Source of the DNA: Modestobacter marinus | GTDB lineage: Bacteria > Actinomycetota > Actinomycetes > Mycobacteriales > Geodermatophilaceae | Assembly (NCBI RefSeq): GCF_019799945.1 | Contig: NZ_JABGCH010000005.1 | Span: 124,001 to 188,000 of the forward strand | Direction of reading: 5' to 3' | Length of the DNA stretch: 64,000 bases | Shown here: positions 47,814 through 59,427 of the stretch, in pieces | Layout: each line of letters begins with the position of its first letter | How positions within the stretch are numbered: the first letter of the stretch is position 1 | Notes under the pieces: model-generated | Told to the model about the DNA's origin: nothing | The model's input: the letters and a program-made list of their open reading frames with translations, nothing else | Database searches by the model: none | Position numbers and translations under genes: made by a program

Positions 47814-48051
47814 GCCTCACGCGCGAGGAGCCCGACCTCCACACCGCGCAGCGATGCGGGAGACGAACTCCTGCGCTTGCCGGGGAAGGGCGTCCTCGCT
47901 CGGCCGTGGCGCCGGCCGCATCGTCCGGGCACCTGCCGACCTCGCCGCCGCCCGCTCCACGCCGTCACGGTGCGCCTCGCGGTCCACGTCGGCAGCTGAC
48001 CGCCCGGAGCCGTGGACCGGCGTCCGGCCGTGGTCCCTAGACTCCGCAGCC

Positions 48052-48657
48052 ATGCTGCTGTCCGACCGCGACATCCGGGCCGCGCTGGCCACCGGCCGGC
48101 TCGGGATCGAGCCCTTCGACGAGGCGATGGTGCAGCCCTCGAGCATCGACGTCCGGCTCGACCGCTTCTTCCGGGTGTTCAACAACGCCCGGTACACCCA
48201 CATCGACCCGGCGCAGCAGCAGGACGACCTCACCACACTGGTCGAACCCGACGGCGACGACCCGTTCGTCCTGCACCCCGGGGAGTTCGTGCTGGGCTCG
48301 ACGCTGGAGGTCTACAGCATCCCCGACGACCTCGCCGCAAGGCTCGAGGGCAAGTCGTCGCTGGGCCGGCTCGGTCTGCTCACGCACTCCACCGCGGGGT
48401 TCGTCGACCCCGGGTTCAGCGGCCACATCACACTGGAGCTGTCCAACGTGGCCAACCTGCCGATCACCCTGTGGCCGGGGATGAAGATCGGGCAACTGTG
48501 CCTGTTCCGGTTGACCTCGGCCGCCGAGCACCCCTACGGCTCGTCGCTGTACGGGTCCCGGTACCAGGACCAGCGCGGCCCGACGCCCTCGCGCTCGTTC
48601 CGGAACTTCAGCCGGGCCGAGACCCGCCGTCCGGACCCGGCGAGTCCGCTGGCCTGA
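48052..48657 (+). CDS. dcd: dCTP deaminase
   Basis: The 201-residue enzyme deaminates dCTP; actinobacterial members make dUMP directly. Motifs: [47 protein letters not shown], the active-site [20 protein letters not shown] with catalytic Glu, and the C-terminal [20 protein letters not shown]. Length is near the usual 190-200. ATG chosen because MLLSDRDI is the family start. Confidence 0.95.
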   Translation: MLLSDRDIRAALATGRLGIEPFDEAMVQPSSIDVRLDRFFRVFNNARYTHIDPAQQQDDLTTLVEPDGDDPFVLHPGEFVLGSTLEVYSIPDDLAARLEGKSSLGRLGLLTHSTAGFVDPGFSGHITLELSNVANLPITLWPGMKIGQLCLFRLTSAAEHPYGSSLYGSRYQDQRGPTPSRSFRNFSRAETRRPDPASPLA

Positions 48658-48689
48658 CCCCGGCCGGAGCGGGCGGCCGATCAAGTGAC

Positions 48690-49861
48690 TCATCCGGCGT
48701 CCAGCACACCGCGGACGAGCCCGCTGAAGGTGCGGCCGAGGTCCTCGACCCGGTAGTGCGCCGGACGAGCCGGGCCCCGGCCGCGCCCATGGCCGCGCGG
48801 TCGGCGGGGGACATCGCGGTCAGCTCGGCGATCCGCTCCCGGATGGAGGTCGGCTCCTCGCTGCGGGCCAGCAGCCCGTCCCGGCCCTCCTCGAACACCG
48901 GCGGTCGGCCCGAGCAGTCAGTGAAGACGGTGGGGCAGCCGGCGGCCATGGCCTCCAGGACCGAGAGCGGCAGCGCGGGGCCCTCCCCAGCGGGCGGTGG
49001 GCACGTAGCCGTCGGCCGCCGCCAGCAACCGGGGGACGTCATCCCGCCAGCCCAGGAAGCTGACCCTGCGCTCCAGGCCCAGACGCTGGACCTGCCGGTG
49101 GAGGAGCGTCGCGTGGTCCGCCGTCCGCCGCGCCGCGACGGCGTCCCCGACGAGAGCGACGTGGACCGGCGAGGGGACGCCGTCGAGGGCCGCGAGCAGC
49201 AGGTCCTGTCCCTTCTGCGGGTCCAGCCGGCCCGCGTTGAGCAGCAGGAGGTCGCCCTCGCCGGCGGCCATCTCCTCCCGCAGGCGAGCCCGCTCGGCCC
49301 CGGTCAGCGCGAGCGGGACCGTCACGGAGATGCCGTTGGGCAGGACGACGGAGCGCTCGGCCGGCACGCCGAAGGCGGTCATCTCGTCGCGCACCACCGT
49401 GGACGTGCAGACGGCGAGGGTGGTGTGCCGGGCGACGACGGCCCGGTGGCTGCGCCGCTTCCCGGCGGCCAGCGGGCGCGGCCGTAGAAGCGGTGCTGGT
49501 TCTGCACCATGAGCACCCCGGGCACGCCGGCGCGGGCAGCGGCCAGCAGGGCCGGCGCGCGGTCGCTCTGGTTGACCCCGATGACGCAGCGGCCGCCGTC
49601 GCGGCGCACCCGCTCGGCCAGGGCGCGGATCAGCCGGGGGTCCCACGGCCGCTCCAGCCGTGGCTCCAGGACGGCCCGGACACCGAGGCCGGCGACGTCG
49701 GGCAGGATGCTCGGCCCGGTCCGGGGGAGGGGGCCGTGCACGAGGGTCAGGTCGAGTCCGTCGGCGCGCAGCGCCCGCGCGAACTCCGGCGCCATCCGGG
49801 GCGCGCCGGTGCGGTCGGGCCGTCGCAGGGTCATGAACATGCGTCCGTCCGGCACCGTCAT
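48690..49861 (-). pseudogene. GT4 family glycosyltransferase, three frameshifts
   Basis: Reading leftward, the N-terminal part (from about 49861) has MFMTLRRPDRTGAPRMAPEF and VIGVNQSDRAPALLAAARAG. A shift near 49480-49490 leads to TLAVCTSTVVRDEMTAFGVP, VVLPNGISVTVPLAL and LLLLNAGRLDPQKGQDLLLA, the UDP-sugar-binding GT4 region. A second shift at a C-run (48985-48988) leads to PALPLSVLEAMAAGCPTVFT, the E-x7-E-like region, and a third near 48765 leads to HYRVEDLGRTFSGLVRG. Joined, this would be about 390 residues, normal for the family. Three shifts imply inactivation, or assembly errors in GC-rich DNA. Confidence 0.8.
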
Positions 49862-50019
49862 CGCGGCTGGTCGCCTTCCGCTCGGGGTCCCGGCACGGTA
49901 GGCGACCGGACGCCGTCGCGCGGCGATCCACCGTGGCGACGACCGGCGCCGACGCACGGTCGGGTGAACTCACAACCCGGTACGGGGTGACGAGGCGTGT
50001 TACTGGGCAACAGTCCGTC

Positions 50020-50793
50020 ATGGACCCCCGGGACACCGCCGTTCTGTTGCCACCGCGCTCCGGAGACCACGTCGTCGACGGCTTCTTCGACTGCGCGGAG
50101 GAGTCCGCGCACTACGCCTTCGGCGTCCAGCTCCTGCTCACCCAGTACGCGTCGGTGCTGCCCTGGGAGACCGAGGGGGTGGCGGAGCTCGGCAGCGGCG
50201 ACGCCCGGGCCATCGCCCACGTGGTCCGCGCCGTCCCGGGGCTGCGGGTGCACGGCACGGACATCAGCGCCACCTCCGTCGAGCGGGCCCGGCGGACCAT
50301 CGCCGGCCTGGGCGTGGGGGACCGCTACACCGTCGAGCACGGCGACTTCTTCGCCTGGGCGGCGGGCGCGGGCGCGGATCGGACCCGCACCGTCATCGCC
50401 AACCCGCCGTACATCCCGGCTCCCGACGGCGACCTGCTCATGCCCGAGCTGTGGGGCGGCTGGTACGGCAACGACCTGGCGCTGCGGCTCGTGCGGGCCG
50501 GGTTCGACCACGTCCTCATGGCGCTGCCCAGCTACTCCGACCCCGCGGCGACCCTGGCCTGCGCCGGGGCGCTGGGCTACCGGACGGCGAACTTCCTCGC
50601 CATGGGCCTGGAGTTCGGCGCCTACAGCCGGGAGCCGAAGGTGCGCGAGCACATCGCGCGGCTTACCGCCGAGGGCCGCGGCTGGGCGGGGGAGGACGAG
50701 TACGTCGTCGCCGTCGCCCTGCTCACCCGGTCGCCGCAGATCACCCGGGACCGCACGGTGCAGCTGCTGCGGGCGCTGCAGCTGGCCGGCTGA
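50020..50793 (+). CDS. Class I SAM-dependent methyltransferase with NPPY motif
   Basis: A 257-residue methyltransferase with motif I VAELGSGDARAIAHVVRAVP (about 50-69), VHGTDISATSVERARR and the catalytic NPPY in VIANPPYIPAPDGDL (about 130). NPPY is found in N6-adenine and glutamine methyltransferases (HemK/PrmC type), so the substrate is a planar amide or amino nitrogen. The rest does not match PrmC. The start is uncertain; ATG at 50020 (MDPRDTAVLLPP) lacks a good ribosome binding site. Confidence 0.8.
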   Translation: MDPRDTAVLLPPRSGDHVVDGFFDCAEESAHYAFGVQLLLTQYASVLPWETEGVAELGSGDARAIAHVVRAVPGLRVHGTDISATSVERARRTIAGLGVGDRYTVEHGDFFAWAAGAGADRTRTVIANPPYIPAPDGDLLMPELWGGWYGNDLALRLVRAGFDHVLMALPSYSDPAATLACAGALGYRTANFLAMGLEFGAYSREPKVREHIARLTAEGRGWAGEDEYVVAVALLTRSPQITRDRTVQLLRALQLAG

Positions 50794-50796
50794 ACG

Positions 50797-52101
50797 TCAC
50801 CGCCGTGGCGGGAGGACGGTGACCGGCGGCTCCGTCCCGGCGACCCCCACCTCCGCCGCCGGCTGCGGCCCGGCCGCACCGGTCAGCCCGGGCACCTCGT
50901 CGTCGACGTACCGCTCCCGGCAGGTCACCCAGCCGGTGACGAACAGCAGGGCGACGCCGGCGTAGACGAGCACGAACATGCCGGTGTAGCCGCCGGTGAG
51001 ACCCCGCAGCAGGCCGACCAGCAGCGGGCCGATCCCGGCGACGGCGTACCCCAGCCCCTGGGCGACCGTGGACAGCGCCGCCACGGACTCCGGGGTGCGG
51101 CCGCGCAGGCCGAACAGGGTCAGCGCCATGGCGAACGTGCCCATGCCCAGACCCAGCAGGGTCACCCACAGCCAGCTCAGCGTCAGCGGCGCGAGCAGCA
51201 GGCCGGTCCAGCCGGCGAGGTAGCAGGCCATGAAGCCGGCGAGCATCGGGCGCTGCAGGTGCGCCCGGACGGTGACCATCGGGACGACGGCGTTCAGCGG
51301 GATGGCGATCAGCGCGTTGACCCCGACCAGCACGCCCGCCGCGGCCGCCGACATGCCCTGGTCGCGCAGGTACTGCGCCGTCCACCCGATGATCACGTAG
51401 GCCTGCATGGCCTGCAGGCCGAAGAACGCAGCCATGGCCAGGGTGAGCCGGCTGCTGGCGAGCGCCCGCAGCCGGACGGCGGTGTGTCCGCCCTGCGTCG
51501 CCCGCGGGTGCCGCGGGACGAGCAGCCACGGCAGCGCGGCGAGCAGCGCGAACACCGCCCAGATCCCCAGCCCCCAGCGCCAGCCGTCCGCGCCCGTCGC
51601 CGCGGCGATCGGCGCCGTGGAGACGCCGGCGACCGCGCCGCCCACGGCCATGGCGGTGCCGTAGGCGCCGACCAGCAGGCCCGTCCGGTGCGGGAACCAC
51701 TTCTTCACCAGCCCCGGCAGCAGCACGTTGCCCAGCGCACCGCCGGCCATCGTGGCCACCGTGCCGAGCAGGAACAGCCACACCGAGGTCGTCGCCACGC
51801 GGCCGACCAGGCCCGCCGTCATGACCAGCAGCGCCGCGGCGAGCACGTGCCCGTCCCGGTAGCGGGCGGCCAGCGGCGGTCCGGCGAAGCCGATCACCGC
51901 GAAGCAGAGCACCGGCATGCTGGTGATCAGCCCAGCCAGGCCGGAGGAGATGCCCAGGCCGAGCTCGACCTCCTCGAGCACCGGACCGACGCTGTTCACC
52001 GAGGTGCGCAGGTTGAAACCGGTCAGGACGATCGCCGTCCCCACCACGAGGAGCCCGCGTCGGGTGGCGGCGGGCGGTGCGGGAGCAGTGGTACGGGTCA
52101 C
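50797..52101 (-). CDS. MFS transporter, CynX/NimT family
   Basis: A 434-residue major facilitator with 12 predicted helices. The N-terminal GLLVVGTAIVLTGFNLRTSV, then VGPVLEEVELGLGISSGLAG and KKWFPHRTGLLVGAYGTAM match the cyanate/nitroimidazole transporter branch. The C-terminal 40 residues are hydrophilic. Substrate not predictable. GTG start; it converges on the methyltransferase gene with 3 bp between stops. Confidence 0.88.
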   Translation of the reverse strand: MTRTTAPAPPAATRRGLLVVGTAIVLTGFNLRTSVNSVGPVLEEVELGLGISSGLAGLITSMPVLCFAVIGFAGPPLAARYRDGHVLAAALLVMTAGLVGRVATTSVWLFLLGTVATMAGGALGNVLLPGLVKKWFPHRTGLLVGAYGTAMAVGGAVAGVSTAPIAAATGADGWRWGLGIWAVFALLAALPWLLVPRHPRATQGGHTAVRLRALASSRLTLAMAAFFGLQAMQAYVIIGWTAQYLRDQGMSAAAAGVLVGVNALIAIPLNAVVPMVTVRAHLQRPMLAGFMACYLAGWTGLLLAPLTLSWLWVTLLGLGMGTFAMALTLFGLRGRTPESVAALSTVAQGLGYAVAGIGPLLVGLLRGLTGGYTGMFVLVYAGVALLFVTGWVTCRERYVDDEVPGLTGAAGPQPAAEVGVAGTEPPVTVLPPRR

Positions 52102-52160
52102 GTGCCCGGATTGTCCTCCAGGTGTCGCCGGCGTCCCGGAGCCACCCCGTGGCGACCGGT

Positions 52161-53126
52161 TCAGGCGACGGCGGAGCCCGCCCTCCCGCCCCGCGGCCGG
52201 GTGCAGGGGGCGCGGCGCCACAGGGCCTGCAACGTGCGCACGGTGAGGAGCGCGGCGAGCAGGATGCCCAGCACGTTGATCCCCAGTTGCAGCGCCGACC
52301 GGACCGCGTCGATCCAGTCGCCGAAGGCGACGCCCAGGGCGAAGGCGGCGGCCGCCGGCACGGTGGTGACCGAGATGAAGACGCCGACCAGGCTGCTGGA
52401 CTTGGCCGAGGTCAGCGCCAGCATCCCGGCCGCGCCGGCGACGAAGGCAACGGGGAAGGACCAGCGGTCCGGGCGGGTGATGAAGCCGGTCTCGGGTCGC
52501 TCGGCCAGCAGGTCGGCGACGCTCGCCCAACCCGCCAGCCGCATCGCCACCGCGGCCACGATGGTCAGCGCGGTGGCGATGGCGAACCCGAGCACGAGCG
52601 TGCGGGTGGACTGGCGGACCAGCCGCCGGCTCCGGTGGCTGATGCCGAGCGCGATGCCGGCCAGCGGGCTGAACTCCGGGCCCATCACCATGCCGCCGAT
52701 CAGCAGCACGGCCGAGTCGGTGACGATGGCCATCGCGGCGAGCAGGGACGCGATGGTCAGGAAGGTCACGAAGGTGACCGTCAGCTTCGACTCGGCGTCC
52801 GCGGCCTCGATGACCTGGTCCCAGACGACGGCGTCGGCACCGGAGCCGGGCGCCCGCCGGACCGCCTCGTCGCTGGTGTGCGACAGCGTGGAGTCCACCG
52901 ACTCGATCGAGATGCCGCCGTGCTCCTCCACGCCCGCCGCCTGCAGGGCGTCGACCAGGCCGTCCACCGACTCCCGGGCGACGTCGCACAGGAGGAGGTC
53001 GCCGGCGGGACGGCGGACCACCCCGGGCAGGTGCACGAGGTGGACCACGCCGACGTGCCGGTCGAGCAGGTCGAGGACCTCGTCGACCCGGTCGGGTGGC
53101 GCGGTGATGCGCAGGTGGAGGAGCAC
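52161..53126 (-). CDS. DUF389 domain membrane protein
   Basis: A 321-residue protein with a cytoplasmic ferredoxin-like N-terminal part (about 1-90) and a DUF389 membrane domain of about six helices: LTVTFVTFLTIASLLAAMAI, GGMVMGPEFSPLAGIALGIS and SLVGVFISVTTVPAAAAFAL. TIGR00271-type; function unknown. GTG start with no strong ribosome binding site. Confidence 0.87.
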   Translation of the reverse strand: MLLHLRITAPPDRVDEVLDLLDRHVGVVHLVHLPGVVRRPAGDLLLCDVARESVDGLVDALQAAGVEEHGGISIESVDSTLSHTSDEAVRRAPGSGADAVVWDQVIEAADAESKLTVTFVTFLTIASLLAAMAIVTDSAVLLIGGMVMGPEFSPLAGIALGISHRSRRLVRQSTRTLVLGFAIATALTIVAAVAMRLAGWASVADLLAERPETGFITRPDRWSFPVAFVAGAAGMLALTSAKSSSLVGVFISVTTVPAAAAFALGVAFGDWIDAVRSALQLGINVLGILLAALLTVRTLQALWRRAPCTRPRGGRAGSAVA

Positions 53127-53210
53127 GAGGATGTCTACCCGATCAGTCCGTGGCCGCCCTGCAGGCGCCCACCGCGGGGTCCTTCCCGGGGGGGCAGGGT
53201 GGTTCTTCTA

Positions 53211-53774
53211 CTACCGGGTCCCCTCGACGGTCACCGTCACCGCCGTCAGCTGCTCGGTCGTGCCGTCCCCGGCCACGCGCAGCAGGGCGAGCTCGTGCGG
53301 CCCGTCCCCGGCCGGGGCGGCCAGCGCCAGGGTCGGGCTCAGGCACTGCCGCAGCCGCAGCGCCGGGCCGGCGGGCGTGGCGGTGTAGGTGACGGTGCTG
53401 CCGGCGTCCCCGCGGACCGCCTCGCCGTCCAGGGTGACCACGTAGGAGGCGTCGTCCGGGCCGGTGAGCCGGTACCGCAGCACGGTGCCGGCCGTGACGA
53501 CGCTGCTCGAGACCCCGATCGCCGAAGTGTCGCAGTCCGCGGCCAGCGGGACCTCGTCGCCGTCCCGGCTGCCGGCCACCGCCAGCACCGCCAGGACGAC
53601 GACCAGGACGGCGAGCAGCGTCCAGTGCCCGCCGCGGCGGACGGGCGGCCGGTCCTCGAAGGCCAGCGCCCGCTCGTCGTTGACGTCGCGGGCGTAGTGC
53701 ATGCGCGTGCGGCGGTTGCCCGCGGCCAGCTGAGGGTCGACCCGGCCGCGGTCCCCGCCGAAGAAGGCCGTCAC
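53211..53774 (-). CDS. Hypothetical membrane-anchored extracellular protein (187 aa)
   Basis: A cytoplasmic N-terminus of about 50 residues, one helix (WTLLAVLVVVLAVLAVAGS, about 51-69) and an extracytoplasmic beta-rich C-terminal domain with two Cys (ADCDTSAIG and LRQCLSPT) that may form a disulfide. No family recognised. It lies between DUF389 and the EtfD gene. Confidence 0.68.
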   Translation of the reverse strand: MTAFFGGDRGRVDPQLAAGNRRTRMHYARDVNDERALAFEDRPPVRRGGHWTLLAVLVVVLAVLAVAGSRDGDEVPLAADCDTSAIGVSSSVVTAGTVLRYRLTGPDDASYVVTLDGEAVRGDAGSTVTYTATPAGPALRLRQCLSPTLALAAPAGDGPHELALLRVAGDGTTEQLTAVTVTVEGTR

Positions 53775-53848
53775 CGGGCCAGTGTCCTATGGCCACCCTT
53801 CAGGGGCCCGCGCCGAGCTCGCGAGGCGTGGGGGGAAGGGTGGTCCTT

Positions 53849-56134
53849 TCACTGGGTGGCGGCGGACCCGGTGCCCGCCGGGTCGTCGGGCTCGGTGCCG
53901 ACACCCGGGCCGGACTCGGTGCCCGGCGCCCCGACCGGGGCCAGCGAGCGCAACAGGATCTGGCTGACGTCGAGCACCTCGACGTGCTCCTTGGCCTCGC
54001 CGGCCTGCTGCTTGCTGGTGACCGCGTCGGACAGCATGGTGATGCAGAACGGGCACGCGGTGGAGATGACGTCGGGATCAAGCTCGAGCGCCTCCTCGGT
54101 GCGCTCGACGTTGATCCGCTTGCCGATCTTCTCCTCCATCCACATCCGTGCGCCGCCGGCGCCGCAGCAGAAGCCGCGGTCCTTGCAGCGGTGCATCTCC
54201 TGGGTGCGCAGGCCCTGCACGGAGTCGAGGATCTCCCGGGGCGGTGTGTAGACCTTGTTGTGCCGGCCCAGGAAGCACGGGTCGTGGTAGGTGACCTTGC
54301 GGTCGACCGGCGTGACGGGGGTGAGCCGGCCCTCCTCGACGAGCCTGCCGAGCAGCTGGGTGTGGTGGACCACCTCGTAGTCGCCGCCCAGCTGCGGGTA
54401 CTCGCGGCCGAGGGAGTTGAAGCAGTGCGGGCAGGTGGCGACGATCTTCCGCCGTCCGGCCCGCCGTTCCTCGAAGGCCGCGTTGAGCGTCTCCACGTTC
54501 TCCATCGCCAGCTGCTGGAAGAGGAACTCGTTGCCCATCCGGCGGGCCGGGTCACCGGAGCAGGTCTCGCCCGAGCCGAGGACGGCGAAGTCCACGCCGG
54601 CGATGTGCAGCAGCTCGGCGACAGCCTTGGTGACCTTCTTCGCGCGGTCGTCGATCGCGCCGGCGCAACCGACCCAGAACAGGTACTCGACGTCGTCCTC
54701 GATCTGCCCGTCGACCTGCCGGACCTCGAAGTCGAGGTCCTTCATCCATGCCTCGCGGACGTTGCCGCCCACGCCCCACGGGTTCCCGCGGTTCTCCAGG
54801 TTGCGCATCATGACGCCGGCCTCGCTCGGGAAGCTGGACTCGACGAGCACCTGGTAGCGACGCATGTCGTTGATGTGGTCCACGTGCTCGATGTCGACCG
54901 GGCACTGCTCGACGCAGGCGCCGCAGTTGGTGCAGCTCCACAGCACGTCGGGGTCGATCACCCCGCCCTCCTCGAGGGTGCCGACCAGCGGGCGGTGCGC
55001 CTGGGCGTCGTTGGTGCCCTCGATCCGGGCGTAGCCGGACGCCCACACCTGCTGGTCGCTGGGCTCCAGGGTGGTGAAGTCGGCGAAGTCCGGCGCCTCG
55101 TCGGAGGCCTTGGTCGCGCCGGTGAGGTACGGGGCCTTGGCGTACAGGTGGTCCCGCAGGTCCATCACCACCATCTTCGGCGACAGCGGCTTGCCGGTGT
55201 TCCAGGCCGGGCACTGGCTCTGGCACCGCCCGCACTCGGTGCAGGTGGTGAAGTCCAGCATCCCCTTCCAGGTGAAGTCCTCGATCTTGCCGCGGCCGAA
55301 GACGTCGTCGTCGCCGGGGTCCTCGAAGTCGATCGGCTTGCCGTTGCTCATCATCGGCGGCAGCGGGCCGAGCGCCGGGGCGCCGTCGGGGTCGCGCTTG
55401 AGGTAGATGTTGAAGAAGGCGCTGAACCGGTGCCAGGCGACGCCGAAGTTCAGGATCCGGGAGATCACGATCAGCCAGACCAGGCTGACGACGACCTTGA
55501 CGAAGGCGACCACCGACAGCAGGTCCGGGTTGGCCGGGACGAGGGTGGCGAGGGCGCCGGAGACCGGGTGCGACCAGGCCGGCGCGTCGGTGAGCCCGGC
55601 GGCGACCTTGATGGCGCGGATGGTCAGGATGCAGACGCCGATGACCAGGACGACGGCCTCGACGAAGTACCCGCGGCCCTCGTTGGACCCGGCGAAGCGG
55701 CTGCTGCGGCCCTGCCGGCGGGGGTGGTCGAGCTGCCGCCGGACGATGAGGTACAGGATGCCCAGGGTCGTGCCGGTGCCGATGACGTCGACGAAGAGGT
55801 TCCACAGGCTCCACTCGCCGATCAGCGGCAGGTGGAACGCCGGGTTCCACACCTCGCCGAACGCCTCGACCAGGGTGAGGAACAGGCCGTAGAACCCGAC
55901 GAAGACGAACCAGTGGGCGACGCCGATGGCCGACCACTTGAGCATCCGGGTGTGCCCCAGCGACTCGATGACCAGCGTCTTCAGGCGCTTGCCCACTGGC
56001 TTGGTGCGGCCGGGGTCGGGCTGGCCGGTCCGCATGATCCGCAGCATCGCCCGCACGGCCTTGGTCGCGTAGACCACCGACACGATGAGCAGGAGCACGG
56101 TCAGCGTGCCGAGGACGATCTGAAGCGGGCCCAT
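53849..56134 (-). CDS. etfD: Membrane Fe-S oxidoreductase, EtfD-like (ETF:menaquinone electron transfer)
   Basis: A 761-residue protein with a membrane heme/quinone domain (six helices, about 1-245), two [4Fe-4S] motifs (CTECGRCQSQCP and CTNCGACVEQCP) and two C-terminal CCG domains (FWVGCAGAID, YHDPCFLGRHN, GFCCGAGGARMW). This design and sequence match Rv0338c/EtfD of mycobacteria, which passes electrons from EtfAB (fed by acyl-CoA dehydrogenases) to menaquinone. No etfA/etfB genes are nearby. The acyl-CoA dehydrogenase at 30.5-32.4 kb is a likely upstream donor. The ATG at 56134 (MGPLQIVLGTLTV) has GAGGGAG in front. Confidence 0.9.
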   Translation of the reverse strand: MGPLQIVLGTLTVLLLIVSVVYATKAVRAMLRIMRTGQPDPGRTKPVGKRLKTLVIESLGHTRMLKWSAIGVAHWFVFVGFYGLFLTLVEAFGEVWNPAFHLPLIGEWSLWNLFVDVIGTGTTLGILYLIVRRQLDHPRRQGRSSRFAGSNEGRGYFVEAVVLVIGVCILTIRAIKVAAGLTDAPAWSHPVSGALATLVPANPDLLSVVAFVKVVVSLVWLIVISRILNFGVAWHRFSAFFNIYLKRDPDGAPALGPLPPMMSNGKPIDFEDPGDDDVFGRGKIEDFTWKGMLDFTTCTECGRCQSQCPAWNTGKPLSPKMVVMDLRDHLYAKAPYLTGATKASDEAPDFADFTTLEPSDQQVWASGYARIEGTNDAQAHRPLVGTLEEGGVIDPDVLWSCTNCGACVEQCPVDIEHVDHINDMRRYQVLVESSFPSEAGVMMRNLENRGNPWGVGGNVREAWMKDLDFEVRQVDGQIEDDVEYLFWVGCAGAIDDRAKKVTKAVAELLHIAGVDFAVLGSGETCSGDPARRMGNEFLFQQLAMENVETLNAAFEERRAGRRKIVATCPHCFNSLGREYPQLGGDYEVVHHTQLLGRLVEEGRLTPVTPVDRKVTYHDPCFLGRHNKVYTPPREILDSVQGLRTQEMHRCKDRGFCCGAGGARMWMEEKIGKRINVERTEEALELDPDVISTACPFCITMLSDAVTSKQQAGEAKEHVEVLDVSQILLRSLAPVGAPGTESGPGVGTEPDDPAGTGSAATQ

Positions 56135-56206
56135 GGGCTCCCTCTCGAGCGCGGGTGCGGGGCGACGTCGCCCACCCGGCACGGACGATATCCGGGCGGC
56201 CACAGG

Positions 56207-57204
56207 CTACTCGTCGGTAACACGGATTCCCGCCGTCCGGCCGCGACGGGGGTGCGTCCGCGTCGCCGGACTCGCGCCCGAGGGCGGGTCCCCCAGCGCC
56301 GGCGCAGCCGGTCCTGCTGGGCTCCCCAGCGCGACCCCAGGTCCACGGCGGCCAGGCGCAGGAACCGGATGCCCAGCGCGCAGCTCGTCCTCCCGTCGCT
56401 TCTCGTCCCACACCACCTGCGCCGGAGTGCGGTCCCGCCAGGGGGCCGTGCACTTCAGCTGCCCGTCGAACTCGACCGCGAGGGCGGCGTCGTCGTACCA
56501 GCCGTCGACCACGGCCAGGAGCTGCCGACCGGCCCGGATCTCCACCTGCGGCTGGAAGACCGGAAGCCCCGACCCGACCACGCGCAGCCGTCCCCGGGTC
56601 TCCAGCGGTGACTCGGCCCGCCCGTCGGCCAGGGTCACCGCGCGCACGGCCCGGGAGGCGCCGGGCCAGCGCTGCGCCGCCGCGGCCGCGCGCACCAGCG
56701 CCCCGGTGGTCACGTGCTCGAACAGCAGGGCCGCGTCCATGGCCCCGACCGCGTCCTCCAGGTGCCACTCGCGGGCGCAGTCGACGAGCGTCCGTGCCGG
56801 TGCGGTGATCGGCAGCCGGTGGCGGACGGCGCGGTCTCCGGACGACAGCCGTCGCCCCGCCGCCACTGCCGGGGGTCGATCAGCCGGACGGTGCGGTCCA
56901 GGTCCTGGTGGGTCGGCCAGCCCCACAGCTGCGCCGCCGAGCCGTGGCTGACCACGGTGTCCGGACGACCGAGGAACGCCAGCGACGCGGAGCAGTCGAG
57001 GGCATGGCGCCCGCCCCGGCTCTCGACGCGGGTCACGTCGGACACGGTCGCGTAGACCCCACGGCGCAGCCGCACCCACCGGCCGGAGGAGCAGGCGTTC
57101 CGGAGATCTCGTCCCGCCGGTAGCCGGTAGCCGGTGGCGAGGGCCTCGGGGGCGGTGAAGACGCCGAGTCGCTGCTCGGCGCGGGCGCGGAGGGCGCGGT
57201 GCAC
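56207..57204 (-). pseudogene. AbiEi antitoxin/DUF559-type protein, frameshifted
   Basis: Reading leftward from a GTG at 57204, the first part has QRLGVFTAPEALATGYRLPA, RGVYATVSDVTRVESRGGRH and DTVVSHGSAAQLWGWPTHQD, typical of AbiEi-type antitoxin or DUF559 proteins. A frameshift near 56850 is needed to join SSGDRAVRHRLPITAPARTL and LVDCAREWHLEDAVGAMDAA, and the DUF559 nuclease-fold part LAVVDGWYDDAALAVEFDGQ. A second shift near 56370 restores LGIRFLRLAAVDLGSRW. No cognate AbiEii toxin gene is seen. Either a decayed orphan or an assembly problem. Confidence 0.7.
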
Positions 57205-57365
57205 GCGGCGAGTGTGGCCTCGCGCGAAGATCGCCGGGCTCCCGCTGGACGCCGAGTACGGCAGCGCCGGCGCGAGCCCGGTGCTCCACGCGCCGCGAGC
57301 AGGTGAGAAATTCGGACCCCCGGGGAACACCCCGTCCGGGCCTGCCGTTACGGTGGGCAGGAAAG

Positions 57366-57384
57366 TTGAGCGGACCCGGCGCAA
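57366..57384 (+). promoter_or_regulatory. HAIR-like element (HspR operator) upstream of dnaK
   Basis: TTGAGC-N7-GCGCAA (57366-57384) matches the HspR box core TTGAGY-N7-RCTCAA with one mismatch, 66 bp before the dnaK start. HspR is encoded as fourth gene of this operon, so DnaK-assisted autorepression is expected. Confidence 0.6.
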
Positions 57385-57449
57385 GGCGACTCGTGGTCCC
57401 TCGGCCCTAGACCAGCATCACCCCACCCGCAACAGAGGAGAGGCATTCC

Positions 57450-59363
<1,914 letters not shown>

Positions 59364-59382
59364 CGACGCCGCTGGGTTCCAT

Positions 59383-59414
59383 GACCGCCGGCCCGGGGTC
59401 CCGGGCCGGCGGTC
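59383..59414 (+). terminator. Strong intercistronic hairpin between dnaK and grpE
   Basis: Perfect 14-bp arms (GACCGCCGGCCCGG and its complement) with a GGTC loop, 20 nt after the dnaK stop and 13 nt before the grpE start. It probably stops a share of transcripts or protects the dnaK mRNA, raising DnaK over GrpE. Confidence 0.7.
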
Positions 59415-59427
59415 CCGGGGGTGAGCG

